Shown here piece after piece: positions 1-9,000 of a stretch of DNA of 64,000 nucleotides (positions are counted from its first letter, which is position 1; each line of letters begins with the position of its first letter). The notes beneath the pieces are model-generated. The model was not told the DNA's origin. It saw nothing but the letters and a program-made list of their open reading frames with translations, and ran no database searches. The position numbers and the translations under genes were made by a program. This DNA is from Crambe crambe (lineage: Eukaryota; Porifera; Demospongiae; Poecilosclerida; Crambeidae), in contig OZ004585.1 in NCBI GenBank assembly GCA_963924555.1, forward strand, positions 3,733,488 to 3,797,487, given 5' to 3'.

Positions 1-189
1 CATGTGGCTCTATTTTTCTTCAGCGAGGTGAATCTATTCGTTGTAGAGTCACAGACACATAAACTAGACGCAACTATTCTAGTGATTAGTCTGAGAGTCT
101 GGATTTGCCTAAGTGATTCGCGTGGTTAAATATTCGCGGACGAAAGAGAAATTGTGATATCTGCGAAACTTTCGCCCCTCGAATTATAC

Positions 190-321
190 CCTTTCATATG
201 GACACCATGACTGGTAATTTAACCCCTGCGCATGCATGCACGGTGAACCCTCACTAATAAATTTACTTCATAAAAATAACAATACTTTTCATGTACCAAT
301 GTACCTTTTTATAGATTAAGC
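190..321 (+). promoter_or_regulatory. 5' flank of DUF4470-MYND gene 1, conserved in its paralog
   Basis: The roughly 125 bases before the start codon match the block before the paralogous gene (57,656-57,792), including the shared strings ACCATGACYGGT, TTTAACCCCTG and TATAGATTAAGCATGG. Conservation right up to the ATG supports both this start codon and a common promoter/5'UTR inherited with the duplication. I did not identify specific factor sites. Bases 1-189 hold no gene that I can see. Confidence 0.45.
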
Positions 322-3300
322 ATGGATTCTATTAAAGAAATCAAGAAAGAATGTAGCACTATGGCACCAATATTTCCTTTGGCTCGGTTCTGCTACTTTG
401 GACTCTATCGAGAGTATTATCCGTTTGGAAACACTCCTGCTGAGGACTTGCTAGAAAATTGTGCAGACATTTTACAACCTTCTGTTTTAGTTCTTGGATG
501 TGGTGACTTACGTTCTTGCTTTTATACCCTTTGGAAAAATTTTGATTCTTCAATTTCCACTGCTCCCAGGAAATTTGATGGTGTTTTTTTCACTTTAAAT
601 GATTACAATGCTGCAATACTTGCTAGAAACATAGTTTTCTTACATTTATGCCTTCAGCTTCCAGATGACTGTGCAGAGAAAAAGAACTGGCTGTGTGCAA
701 TGTGGGCTATTTGGTACTGCCATGAACTGTATCCCCATCACCTCGATATCTTGGATGCCTCCCTGAAGACATTGCTTACTTTTTCAGAATCTACAGAACG
801 TTGGTGTAGGAAGGACAACCCACTTCATCGGCTTGTACAATTTAATTCTCCTGTTTGCTTATCCGAAGTTGCTAATGTGTGGACGATGTGGCTGAATAAA
901 GGAGTAAGCACTGTCTTGGTAAGGAACATGCATGAATCTAGAAATCAATTGCTGAGCCAGTCAATCGATGATATTTCAGAGTTCAGCATTAACTTTTCCA
1001 AATGTCACACTCGTATTCATGGTGATGAAGACGAAGTACTAGCAAGAAAGGGTGCTGCTCGGGCACCTGAGGTACGGACTTACCTTGAAATTGGAAGCTG
1101 CTATGCTGAGCATGTCGTTGACTTAGACTTACCAAAGAAATCAAGAAATAAAGTCAATCCAACTATGTATGAAAGGCAAGATGGAGTGTATACTTGCCAC
1201 TATGGCCTTATGCCATTTCAAGGTTACTACAACACCATAAAATTTTCTCCACATTTTATGAAATCCAATGGAGTAGCCATACCCTATGATGTTATTGTTC
1301 CTTCAGCAAGCTTTAAATCGAAGCCTTTTCTAGCCAATAGCTTCCAACAATTTTCTATGTGGATTCAATCTTCTAGTAGAGTTCTGAAGGACAAAGAAAT
1401 TACCATTTCATTCACTTTTGACTCTCAAGATGCTATTACTTTCTGCCAACAGCAAATACAACATAATTGGAAGCAGTTTTCACACAGCTTGACTGAAGAA
1501 GATAAATGCACATTGTACAAATATGATATTATTACCACTTCTAATTTGATGGATCACATTAGTCCTTCAAATTTGATCTTAGCTTGTGTTCCACTATTGG
1601 AGGATAGTGGTCTTTTAATTACCACGAGCATGTATTGTAAATATTGCACTAATACTGGAGAGGAATTACTGAACCTGTGCTTTGGATTTAACAGCGAGCT
1701 ATTCCCAGTCATCTTGGGGGTACGTTGTATTAGTCACGAAGGTAGCAACTGTTCAAACTCTGTTATGATTAACCCATCTCCCCCTGATATATCTCATACG
1801 TTGAAGTGTGATTTCCCACATGTTAGAACTTTTGCATGGGTAAAAGTATCTAATGCACAAAAGTTAATATCCTCTCAATTACCTTGTGTAGAGGATGGTA
1901 ACATAACAGAAGCTTTAGTAAGCATGGTTGGGTCGTGCACTTATGCACTGCTGAACTATGGTCCTGGGAGGAGCACGACTATCTTAAGTCACAATGGCAT
2001 TGAAACTGCAATGGGCATTTTAGATCAGTTTACATGCCTTTCTGGTAATGCAACTGCTGGCTACTCTTATTGGGAGCCTTTGTGCACTGCACTAAAACGT
2101 GTGGTCACTCCATTTCTTCATTGCCTTCAAACGCAACTCCTACTCCATGACATTCATGCTCATTTGACTATTTCTGGGGAAAACTGTCCTGTTTGTCAAA
2201 AGGAACCATTAGCAAGTACACTTGGCTTTTTTGGTGCCAAGATAAACAAAGAGGTTATCTTTGGGAATCCTTACTTCGTAGCTTTTCTTCATCAACATCC
2301 ATCTAAGGATCCTACTTTCCTGCAGAATGAAGCTTTAAAAGGCAGAGATGTCCATGTGTTTGACTGTTTTGATGTTATTTCTTCCACTGATATTCTTCAG
2401 CTGAAATTCTTTGCTCCATTAATGTTTGTACAGAAGGCATACCGGGTGACAATAACAATGGTTCATAGAACAAATCACCTTAATCATCTTATAACTGTTG
2501 TTTCTGCTAAACTGAAGGATATACAAACACCATGGACACAGTATGCTTTTTACCCAATTGAAAAGCCCTCTCAGCCTGACTCGATTCTTTTTGGAACAGT
2601 CACTTCACATGTTTGTGATGGTTATAAATCTGAAACTGAGATGTGCCTTTCCAAAGCGACATTAGAAGCTCTTTCAACTGTTAAATTGAACACAGATAGA
2701 ATTTCTTCTCGTGAATTCAGGTTGTACTGCAATTCCTTGAATTATCAATTGAGCTTCAGTTATCCAATCAATTATGACTCATTGAAAATAAAGCTTTCTA
2801 AATCCAAAGGTTTCTTGACTGTATCCTGCCAACGGCAGTGTTATAGTTTGGAGGAAGAGAGACCTTGTTTTATTGTGTGTCCAGACCATCACTTGTCCAT
2901 TGTCCCAGCTAGTTTGAATAAGGAAGTGATGCTTTCACAATCGTATATGCAAATTACAGAGGAGGAGAGTCACCTCATTAAGATGTTACGCCCCACTCAG
3001 CTTTCTCCAGCCTTGATTATCAAGAGATTCTTGTATGCCTTCTTTGAGTGTGCAATGAGCAATTCATTGATTTCTATATGTATCCCCTTTCCGGAGAATA
3101 TTCACTGCCTCATTGTAGTTAATGAAATTTTATTTGACTATCAACACAAAACCCCTGCTATTGATCTAGCCTTTTGTTTTGTGGATGATTTTGATCGGTT
3201 AGACATTATGAACAAGTGGGAGTGTGTTTCATGTTCTTCAAAAGTACGATCACTACCATTGAATCAAGCAGGACTGGAATTTTTAAAGAAAGTCTTGGCA

Positions 3301-3963
3301 TACTTTTCACAACGAACAAATGGTACATTGCTCAGTGCTGGTAGCACAAGCAAATATGCTATCCTTCAGAAATTCCAGCTTGACCATGCTTTTACTCGAT
3401 GTGTTCTTTACCTTCTCCTATGTGATCCTGATGTAAAGTTATATGCAGGTGACTCTTTCGGGTCAACAACTGCAGATGTTTTACCTAAAATAGGTGGTGT
3501 TTGTTGTGCCTGCTGCAACAAACTTACTTTCACGGCCAAGAAATGTGGAAGGTGTGTACAAGTGAACTACTGCAGTAAACGATGCCAAAGTAAGCACTGG
3601 AAATCACACAAGAGTCGGTGCATACAGGCTGCTAAGCATCAATGCACATTCTGCAAGGAAAGCTTGGTGTCTTTCATAAAGAACACCAATTGCACATGTG
3701 TGGGTATCCAGTACTGCAGCATGGATTGTCAGAGTAAACACTGGCCAGAACACCTTAAAACATGTAAAGATGTCAAGGCTGCAAAAGATGACCAAAAGTC
3801 AGCCAAACCTGAATGTTCCTTTTGTCATCAGTCACATTCTTTTACGAAGAAGTGCACAGGGTGTAGACAAGTCCAATATTGTGATCGGGACTGTCAAAGA
3901 AAGCACTGGCCTGAACACAAAAAGGTGTGTATTGAGTCCCAAGCAACCAGTGTGGAAAGATGA
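322..3963 (+). CDS. DUF4470 protein with three C-terminal MYND zinc fingers
   Basis: This is an uninterrupted single-exon gene of 1,213 residues. The N-terminus carries a DUF4470-type domain (about residues 24-112) with the motifs PFGNTPAEDL (34-43) and LVLGCGDLRS (56-65). The second motif is a glycine-rich turn like that of Rossmann/methyltransferase folds. A long middle region (about 120-1050) has no domain I recognise. Three MYND fingers end the protein: about 1061-1100, 1108-1148 and 1165-1203. Each has paired CxxC ligands, a YC..C pair and a final HxxxC. MYND fingers usually bind proline-rich partners in chromatin or signalling complexes; the function of DUF4470 is unknown. The gene is a close paralog of 57,793-61,119, which has only one finger. 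A fourth half-finger lies out of frame just past the stop. The start is supported by the conserved upstream block. The domain calls are firm; a cellular role is not. Confidence 0.93.
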   Translation: MDSIKEIKKECSTMAPIFPLARFCYFGLYREYYPFGNTPAEDLLENCADILQPSVLVLGCGDLRSCFYTLWKNFDSSISTAPRKFDGVFFTLNDYNAAILARNIVFLHLCLQLPDDCAEKKNWLCAMWAIWYCHELYPHHLDILDASLKTLLTFSESTERWCRKDNPLHRLVQFNSPVCLSEVANVWTMWLNKGVSTVLVRNMHESRNQLLSQSIDDISEFSINFSKCHTRIHGDEDEVLARKGAARAPEVRTYLEIGSCYAEHVVDLDLPKKSRNKVNPTMYERQDGVYTCHYGLMPFQGYYNTIKFSPHFMKSNGVAIPYDVIVPSASFKSKPFLANSFQQFSMWIQSSSRVLKDKEITISFTFDSQDAITFCQQQIQHNWKQFSHSLTEEDKCTLYKYDIITTSNLMDHISPSNLILACVPLLEDSGLLITTSMYCKYCTNTGEELLNLCFGFNSELFPVILGVRCISHEGSNCSNSVMINPSPPDISHTLKCDFPHVRTFAWVKVSNAQKLISSQLPCVEDGNITEALVSMVGSCTYALLNYGPGRSTTILSHNGIETAMGILDQFTCLSGNATAGYSYWEPLCTALKRVVTPFLHCLQTQLLLHDIHAHLTISGENCPVCQKEPLASTLGFFGAKINKEVIFGNPYFVAFLHQHPSKDPTFLQNEALKGRDVHVFDCFDVISSTDILQLKFFAPLMFVQKAYRVTITMVHRTNHLNHLITVVSAKLKDIQTPWTQYAFYPIEKPSQPDSILFGTVTSHVCDGYKSETEMCLSKATLEALSTVKLNTDRISSREFRLYCNSLNYQLSFSYPINYDSLKIKLSKSKGFLTVSCQRQCYSLEEERPCFIVCPDHHLSIVPASLNKEVMLSQSYMQITEEESHLIKMLRPTQLSPALIIKRFLYAFFECAMSNSLISICIPFPENIHCLIVVNEILFDYQHKTPAIDLAFCFVDDFDRLDIMNKWECVSCSSKVRSLPLNQAGLEFLKKVLAYFSQRTNGTLLSAGSTSKYAILQKFQLDHAFTRCVLYLLLCDPDVKLYAGDSFGSTTADVLPKIGGVCCACCNKLTFTAKKCGRCVQVNYCSKRCQSKHWKSHKSRCIQAAKHQCTFCKESLVSFIKNTNCTCVGIQYCSMDCQSKHWPEHLKTCKDVKAAKDDQKSAKPECSFCHQSHSFTKKCTGCRQVQYCDRDCQRKHWPEHKKVCIESQATSVER

Positions 3964-4037
3964 AATATTGTGGGAGGGAATGTCAGTCTAAACACTGGAA
4001 GAAGCACAAAGCAACATGCACTAGTAAAATTAATTAA
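3951..4037 (+). pseudogene. Relic of a fourth MYND finger past the stop of gene 1
   Basis: In another frame, overlapping the stop codon, the DNA encodes the second half of a MYND finger: C-G-K-M-K-Y-C, then CQSKHWKKHKATC, then TSKIN and TAA. A related piece at 51,040-51,120 and the scrap at 33,027-33,087 encode nearly the same residues. The ancestral gene therefore probably had at least four fingers, and gene 1 lost the last one by a frame change near 3,930-3,950. Confidence 0.7.
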
Positions 4038-4994
4038 TCCTGCATTTCCTTTTGTAAGTAGCTAGCTAAGCAATAGTAGGTGGTTATCCTTTGTGTGCAC
4101 TTATGTGTTATTATTGTATTAGCCTGAATCAGATTTTTTAACATCAAGTCTTTAATATTATTTTGTATCGAGCTGGTGTAGTTTTTTTTTGCCGATATGA
4201 AAACTCCCAGAATGCTGACATTGGTAATTGCTATGTTGCTCATGTGACTTTTTTGGCAATAATAATTTCGAATGCTTGCTTCATTATTTCAATCAATAGC
4301 TATAGCTACTTTACCTATTAGTGAAGTTTACAAGTTAAAATCAAATTTAAAGTTTGCACTTTAACAATTTGTAGTACAACTGAATCTAACATGATAGCTA
4401 ATGCCTCACATTTTTGCAGAAAAAAATAATCAGCTGCAAACTTTAGTTACTTGATGTGCATGAACTTTAAACATGTATTTTGTGAAATTTAATTTTTGCA
4501 TGAACAGTTAAATAATTTAGCTCAGAAGTCTCAGTAGTTCCAGAAATATTGAACCGTTCGGAATTATGGAATTCCCCTGCTTTACCTTACCTAAGCAATA
4601 TTAGCTATTTCCCCTTTCCTGTTGCTTGACAATGGCTAATGAGAAGGGTAGCTACTGAGTATGAGTCTAACTACTGATCTGAAGACCTGGCTAATGAAGA
4701 TTGGGCGACCAATAGGAAATAGCTACAATAGCTAGATCACTCTTTTCTGCTCTGCCTAAACCACCACACTTGTCACTTGTTACCTTGTCCAGATTGGCAG
4801 TGAGAGAAGATCCTCTAATCTTGCACCATAGCATCAACAATTAAGTACAGTAGTAATGGTGGTGAAGGTTAATTTATTGCCATGTGTTGCTGACAGCTGA
4901 GAGAATGACCATACATCATCAAAGAAAATTAATATGCAAAGGCAAACCTGAAAGAGGAACAGCCCAGGCAGGTATATTACAGCAGAGCAGGTGG
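4038..4994. other. 3' flank of MYND gene 1, part of a segmental duplication
   Basis: No gene is seen here. The stretch matches 33,088-33,720 (copy B), 51,120-51,360 (copy D) and 61,120-61,740 (copy C) in pieces. About 4,530-4,650 is in opposite orientation to copies B and D. The segment 4,700-4,760 matches the right flank of the big transposon at 46,605-46,670. Confidence 0.6.
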
Positions 4995-5120
4995 TGCAAT
5001 TTGGAAGTCCACACTTCTTCATGTCCATTTTCAACTGCTATAATCAGTGCAGATGTGTCTCCCTCCAACTCATTAACATCTGTTCCCTTGCTACTAGCCT
5101 CTAACAGACTGACATGACAT
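4995..5120 (-). pseudogene. Orphan first ankyrin segment
   Basis: The minus strand reads SLLEASSKG, DVNELEGDTSALI and AVENGHEEV. This matches the N-terminus of the ankyrin gene at 8,418 (SLLEASKQG, DVNELEEGRSALI, AAENGHKEV) but lacks about 12 residues in between. It runs straight into unrelated sequence. A similar orphan occurs at 47,490-47,620, so this partial duplicate predates the A/B duplication. Confidence 0.6.
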
Positions 5121-5584
5121 ATAATGTAGGGGTGGGGCTGCACTGGCGGACCTGTCATGAAAATTTCATTCCTGGTGTCAGCATAAAGTTTTGTAGACCC
5201 CATAGTTTAGGGACTTTATGCCATGATAGTGTCACTGATGAATTCATCATCTTTAATCAATAGCTATGCTAAATCATTGCAAATGAAATGGTTGACAGAA
5301 AGACTTGTCAACAAAGCATCAGGTGTTAATATTATACTCAACTTAAAAAATCTTTTTCATACAGCTTTAATCAGATGAGCTGACTGGAATTACTTCAATT
5401 GTAGCTGCATATATACTTTAATAAAATTCTACTTTATTTCAACGATCTTTTTGGAGTACAAACTGTGATATGGCTCTGTGTTTGGAAAAAAATTTCCAAA
5501 GCTTATCCTTTCTTTAGCTACTTTCATATTTTGAGAGACCATCCAATCTATGTAGATTTAGGGAGGGGGATCCCCATATCTGGG

Positions 5585-6175
5585 TAGTCTGGTAACATAC
5601 AATACTGCGAGTTGTCAGATTGGAATTTCCATTATGGTCAGCTTGTGGTCATGCTGCGTAATTGCGGTAAGTAATAAAAAAACAACACGTGGTTATATGC
5701 TGCTGCAGTGCAAGATGTATATCTGCTATGGTTAAAGCTTTAAAGTTATTTCAATCTACTTACCTGATCCTTCATGATAGTTGTCAGAGGACTGGCTACC
5801 ACTACTATTGCCTTTTCAGTAGGCCTACTAAGTTTATCAAAAGCTAAAGGGAGGACAGCAAAACACAAGCTCTTCCCAAATCCAGTTGGGAGCACAGCAA
5901 AAATATCCATGCCAGAATTACCACTTCCAACTGTTCAGGCCTTAGCTATGGATAGCCCAACTTCAGGGCAGCTTCATTTGCTGCACTGGATAGTTCCATG
6001 GTGAGCTAGTTGGCTTACTGCTGTGCATGCCTGTGGTGTACACTGTGGTTCACACTGTGGTTAGATAATGATATTCATGCAGTAGCAGATTTTCTGTTAC
6101 TTCTGACAACTCGGTGTACTGAATGTTTCCAGACCACCTCGTGCTCGCGCTTGGGGGTGTGGCTACGCCAGACTA
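5585..6175. mobile_element. Insertion with TAGTCTGG/CCAGACTA ends carrying a helicase scrap
   Basis: Compared with copy B (48,080-48,110), copy A has about 600 extra bases between two otherwise continuous blocks. The extra DNA begins with TAGTCTGG (5,585-5,592) and ends with its inverted complement CCAGACTA (6,168-6,175). It contains a RecQ-like exon on the minus strand. The simplest reading is a small DNA element that captured part of a helicase gene. A deletion from copy B is the alternative. Confidence 0.5.
5764..5999 (-). pseudogene. RecQ-like DNA helicase first exon, broken
   Basis: The minus strand encodes a superfamily 2 helicase N-terminus: a Q-motif-like GYP then LRPEQLEVV, a Walker A motif VLPTGFGKSLCF, and ASPLTTIMKDQ (motif Ia region). 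The exon ends at a good donor (CAG then GTAAGT). It carries an in-frame TAG between GYP and LRPEQ and a frame change before the Walker A motif, so it cannot make protein. RecQ-like helicases unwind DNA using ATP, and their fragments are often seen in mobile DNA of marine invertebrates. No further helicase exons are present in the window. Confidence 0.65.
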
Positions 6176-6554
6176 TGGGATCCTCATATCTGTAGTTTTG
6201 GGGACTAGGGGGTCTCTGAAATAGGGGTTCCTCAAAACTTCATGACACCGGTGTGCAGTGATTTGTACTTCCCCATTCACTGTGGCTTAGTGAATATTAA
6301 TAATAGCAGATGACTATAAAACCATATAATTATTTACAAGGAATGTCTAAATCTCATTTTTTAGAGACTATAAATTATAGGGTACAAAGGGGTATGGGAA
6401 AGGTTTATTCTCTACAGCTCCAAGTTCAGAGTTAAAATACCACTCATACTGTACTTAGCTACATTGGTAATGTAAAAGGTGTGATACAAAATTTAAACAT
6501 GACATAAAACATGATACTGAGAAGATATATAACTATAACAGCTGAAAAAATTAG

Positions 6555-7127
6555 CTACTGCATAAAATTTTCTTCAGTCAGGGAGCTGATGATTTCCTGG
6601 AGGATACGCTGCATGTTAAAACATGCATATTAATTGAATTTGTATTGTTGCAGTTTAACCAACCTTTCTTGATCTTGGAAGCAATACCTTAGAGGCCAAT
6701 TGCTTCAAGGGAAGCCACTAAAGTAGCCTAGCTTGGACTGCCACTAATTTGTATCACGTAATCCATCTCCCTCAGCCATGCATTGGCCACACTCCTGGGA
6801 AGGTTTTCTCATTCTCTCCAGGTGGCGATAATGCAGCCCCAACTCCAAACCCAATTCCACCAGCTCTCCATTGCTCAATTCTGCCAGGAAAGCTGTAACT
6901 TGTGATAGGTCCTTTGATGTTAGGGTGTGCATGCTGGCAGTAGGAAGCAACTTCTGTCCAGATTTGAGCTGTGATTGTAACTGGAGAGTATAAAAGAATA
7001 GAAATAATATGAGAGGACCAGATACATCCACCTGGTATTTTAGTATTTGGCCATTTACCTTATTGAGGGCAACTCTTAATAACATAACTGTTTCAGGATG
7101 TTTTTCACTGGAAATGTTGCTTAGCAT
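6555..7127 (-). pseudogene. C-terminal exons of the ankyrin gene with a damaged Death domain
   Basis: The open part (7,127 to 6,744) contains a 78-base intron (6,981-7,058; GTAAAT to CTCCAG) that stays open if retained. After it comes a helical segment with ELSNGELVELG and LELGLHYRHLERM, which fits the middle helices of a Death domain. The expected remainder can be read only across breaks: a TAG, then WQSKLG, then ASLEAIG and ASKIKK in another frame. A last exon (6,608-6,555) reads RILQEIISSLTEENFMQ then stop, and it is conserved in copy B with two substitutions. Death domains mediate assembly of apoptosis and immune complexes. In copy A this domain is probably non-functional, unless these breaks are sequence errors. 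Confidence 0.55.
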
Positions 7128-8418
7128 ACTGTAGCACCTGCTTCAAGTAAAAGTTTGACAGCTTCTGCAAATCCTTGTTGAATTGCAATCTGTAGAGGAG
7201 GTCTTCCTTTGTAATTCTGTAAGTCAACTTGTGGATGCTTTTCAAGCAGCAGCTCAACTACTTCAATGTGGTCTTCTTCACATGCAATGAATAAGGCAGA
7301 CTTCCCTTCTTTGTTTTCCTGCAGGTCAATTTGAGCACCCTTATCAAGAAGCAGATTGACCACTTCCTTGTGTCCCTCTCTACTGGCAAACATTAAAGCA
7401 CTCCACCCATCTTTATCCTGCAAGTTGATTTTAGTGCCACTGCCCAGTAGTACATCAACCACTTCAGTGTATCCATGCAAACTTGCTGACATCAAAGGAG
7501 AGAACCCATTTCTGTCTGATTGTTGATCGACCTGAGCACCATTTTCCAATAGTACTTTGAGAGCTTTGGTCTTATTCTGTATAGTTGCATACCAAACGGC
7601 TGATCGGTCTCCTTTTGTGCAAATATCTATAATATCTATCTGAGCACCATTTTCTAGCAGCAATTTAATATTTTCGACATTCCCATTTGCACTTGCTGCA
7701 CTCATCAACGCTGATGACCCACCATTCTGCACTAAGTTGACTGCAGCACCCTTTTCAAGCAACAAACTTGCCATTTTGTTTCGATTTTTTTGGATTGCAA
7801 TTATTAATGCAGACCTTCCAAATTTTTCCTGTAAGTCTATTGTGGCTCCACTCCTTAATAGAAGTTCACAAATTTCTTTATGTCCCTCTCTAGTTGCATT
7901 CATTAATGCTGACCACCCAGAATCACCTTGCACGTCAACATAAGCTCCTTTTCTAACAATAGCTCAGCCATTTTTATGTGTCCATTTGAACATGCAAGAC
8001 TCAAAGCACACATTTTGTCGTAGTTTCTCTGAAGATCAACCTGGGCCCCTCTCTCTAGCAGTATTTCAGCTGCCTCACACTGTCCATACTGACTAGCAAT
8101 CGTCAAAGCTGAGTCCCCAAAAAAGCCTGTTTTCAGATTTATCTTAGCACCATTATCCAACAATACCTCTATTATTTCGGTGTAGCCGTGTTGACAAGCG
8201 ATTTTAAGAGCAGAAGTTCTCCATTTATCCAAACCGTCAACTCGAGCACCTTTCTCCAATAAAAGCTCAACCACTTCTTTATGTCCATTTTCAGCCGCAA
8301 CGATCAGAGCAGATCTGCCTTCCTCCAGCTCGTTCACATCAACGCTACCATCCCGTATTAGTTGATTCACCAAGACAGTGTTCCCTTGTTTACTAGCCTC
8401 TAACAGACTGCCCGCCAT
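7121..8418 (-). pseudogene. Ankyrin-repeat protein, interrupted by two small deletions
   Basis: The gene reads from MAGSLLEASKQGN at 8,418 through about 12 ankyrin repeats of the GHKEVVELLLEKGA type. The first part (to 7,903) and the second (7,933-7,121) are in different frames. The switch falls in the C-run at about 7,946-7,952, where copy B (about 49,723-49,732) has one more base and an open frame (EKGAYVD). A second break at about 7,127 comes from a missing 10-base string, TTGAGTCGAC, which is present in copies B and D and would join the repeats to the Death-domain exon. Ankyrin repeats are protein-binding scaffolds; with a C-terminal Death domain the parent would be a signalling adaptor. 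If the two gaps were assembly errors, this would be a normal gene. Confidence 0.75.
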
Positions 8419-9000
8419 GACACACCTTAGTTATATCGTGGGGGTGGGGCTGGCATAGGAAGTGGGGTGTGGCTTTCGAGACACTTCAGATCTGCTAAAT
8501 TCTTAAGATCCAGATAGCTAGCTCAGCTGCAGTAGCTAGTTACCTAGTTTCCAGCTTGAAAACATTTCACATTGCAGTTCTATCTCTCTCTGTTTGGCAG
8601 CTTAGGCCAAACCGATTAAATTTCCTGTTTCTCATCAGCTCCCTCAGCTTTATGTAGACCAAGTTAGCTAGGCTGGCTAGCTATCTAGCTACATAACTCA
8701 GTGCAGCTGGAAAGTCCTTGTGTTTTTGTTTTCACACGCAGCATTGGGTTTTCATATTTTTGTGGAAATTTAATTGGTTTGGCCTTAGCTATTAAAGTGA
8801 TCTTTTTAAAATACCTGTGCATGGTTACTTGGTAATGTTATCTAGCTCCTTTTTTATTTCCTGCTGTGAGGTTCATTTATTTCCAAGGTTGATGAACTAC
8901 TTCAGGGGTAAGGTGAAAAAATAGGTGTCATCAATAAAATAATCTATTCTGATAAACTTTTATTGCAGATATTAAGTTTCTATTAACGGTTCACGGAGTT
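8419..9000. other. Intergenic, nothing recognised
   Basis: AT-rich spacer between the start of the ankyrin gene and the 3' end of the beta-helix pseudogene. It contains short GCTA-rich runs (TAGCTAGCTC type) but no coding signal that I can support. Confidence 0.4.

Noticed and set aside
5774-6004. Plus-strand open frame
   Set aside because: It is the antisense of the RecQ-like exon, which has clear helicase motifs on the minus strand.
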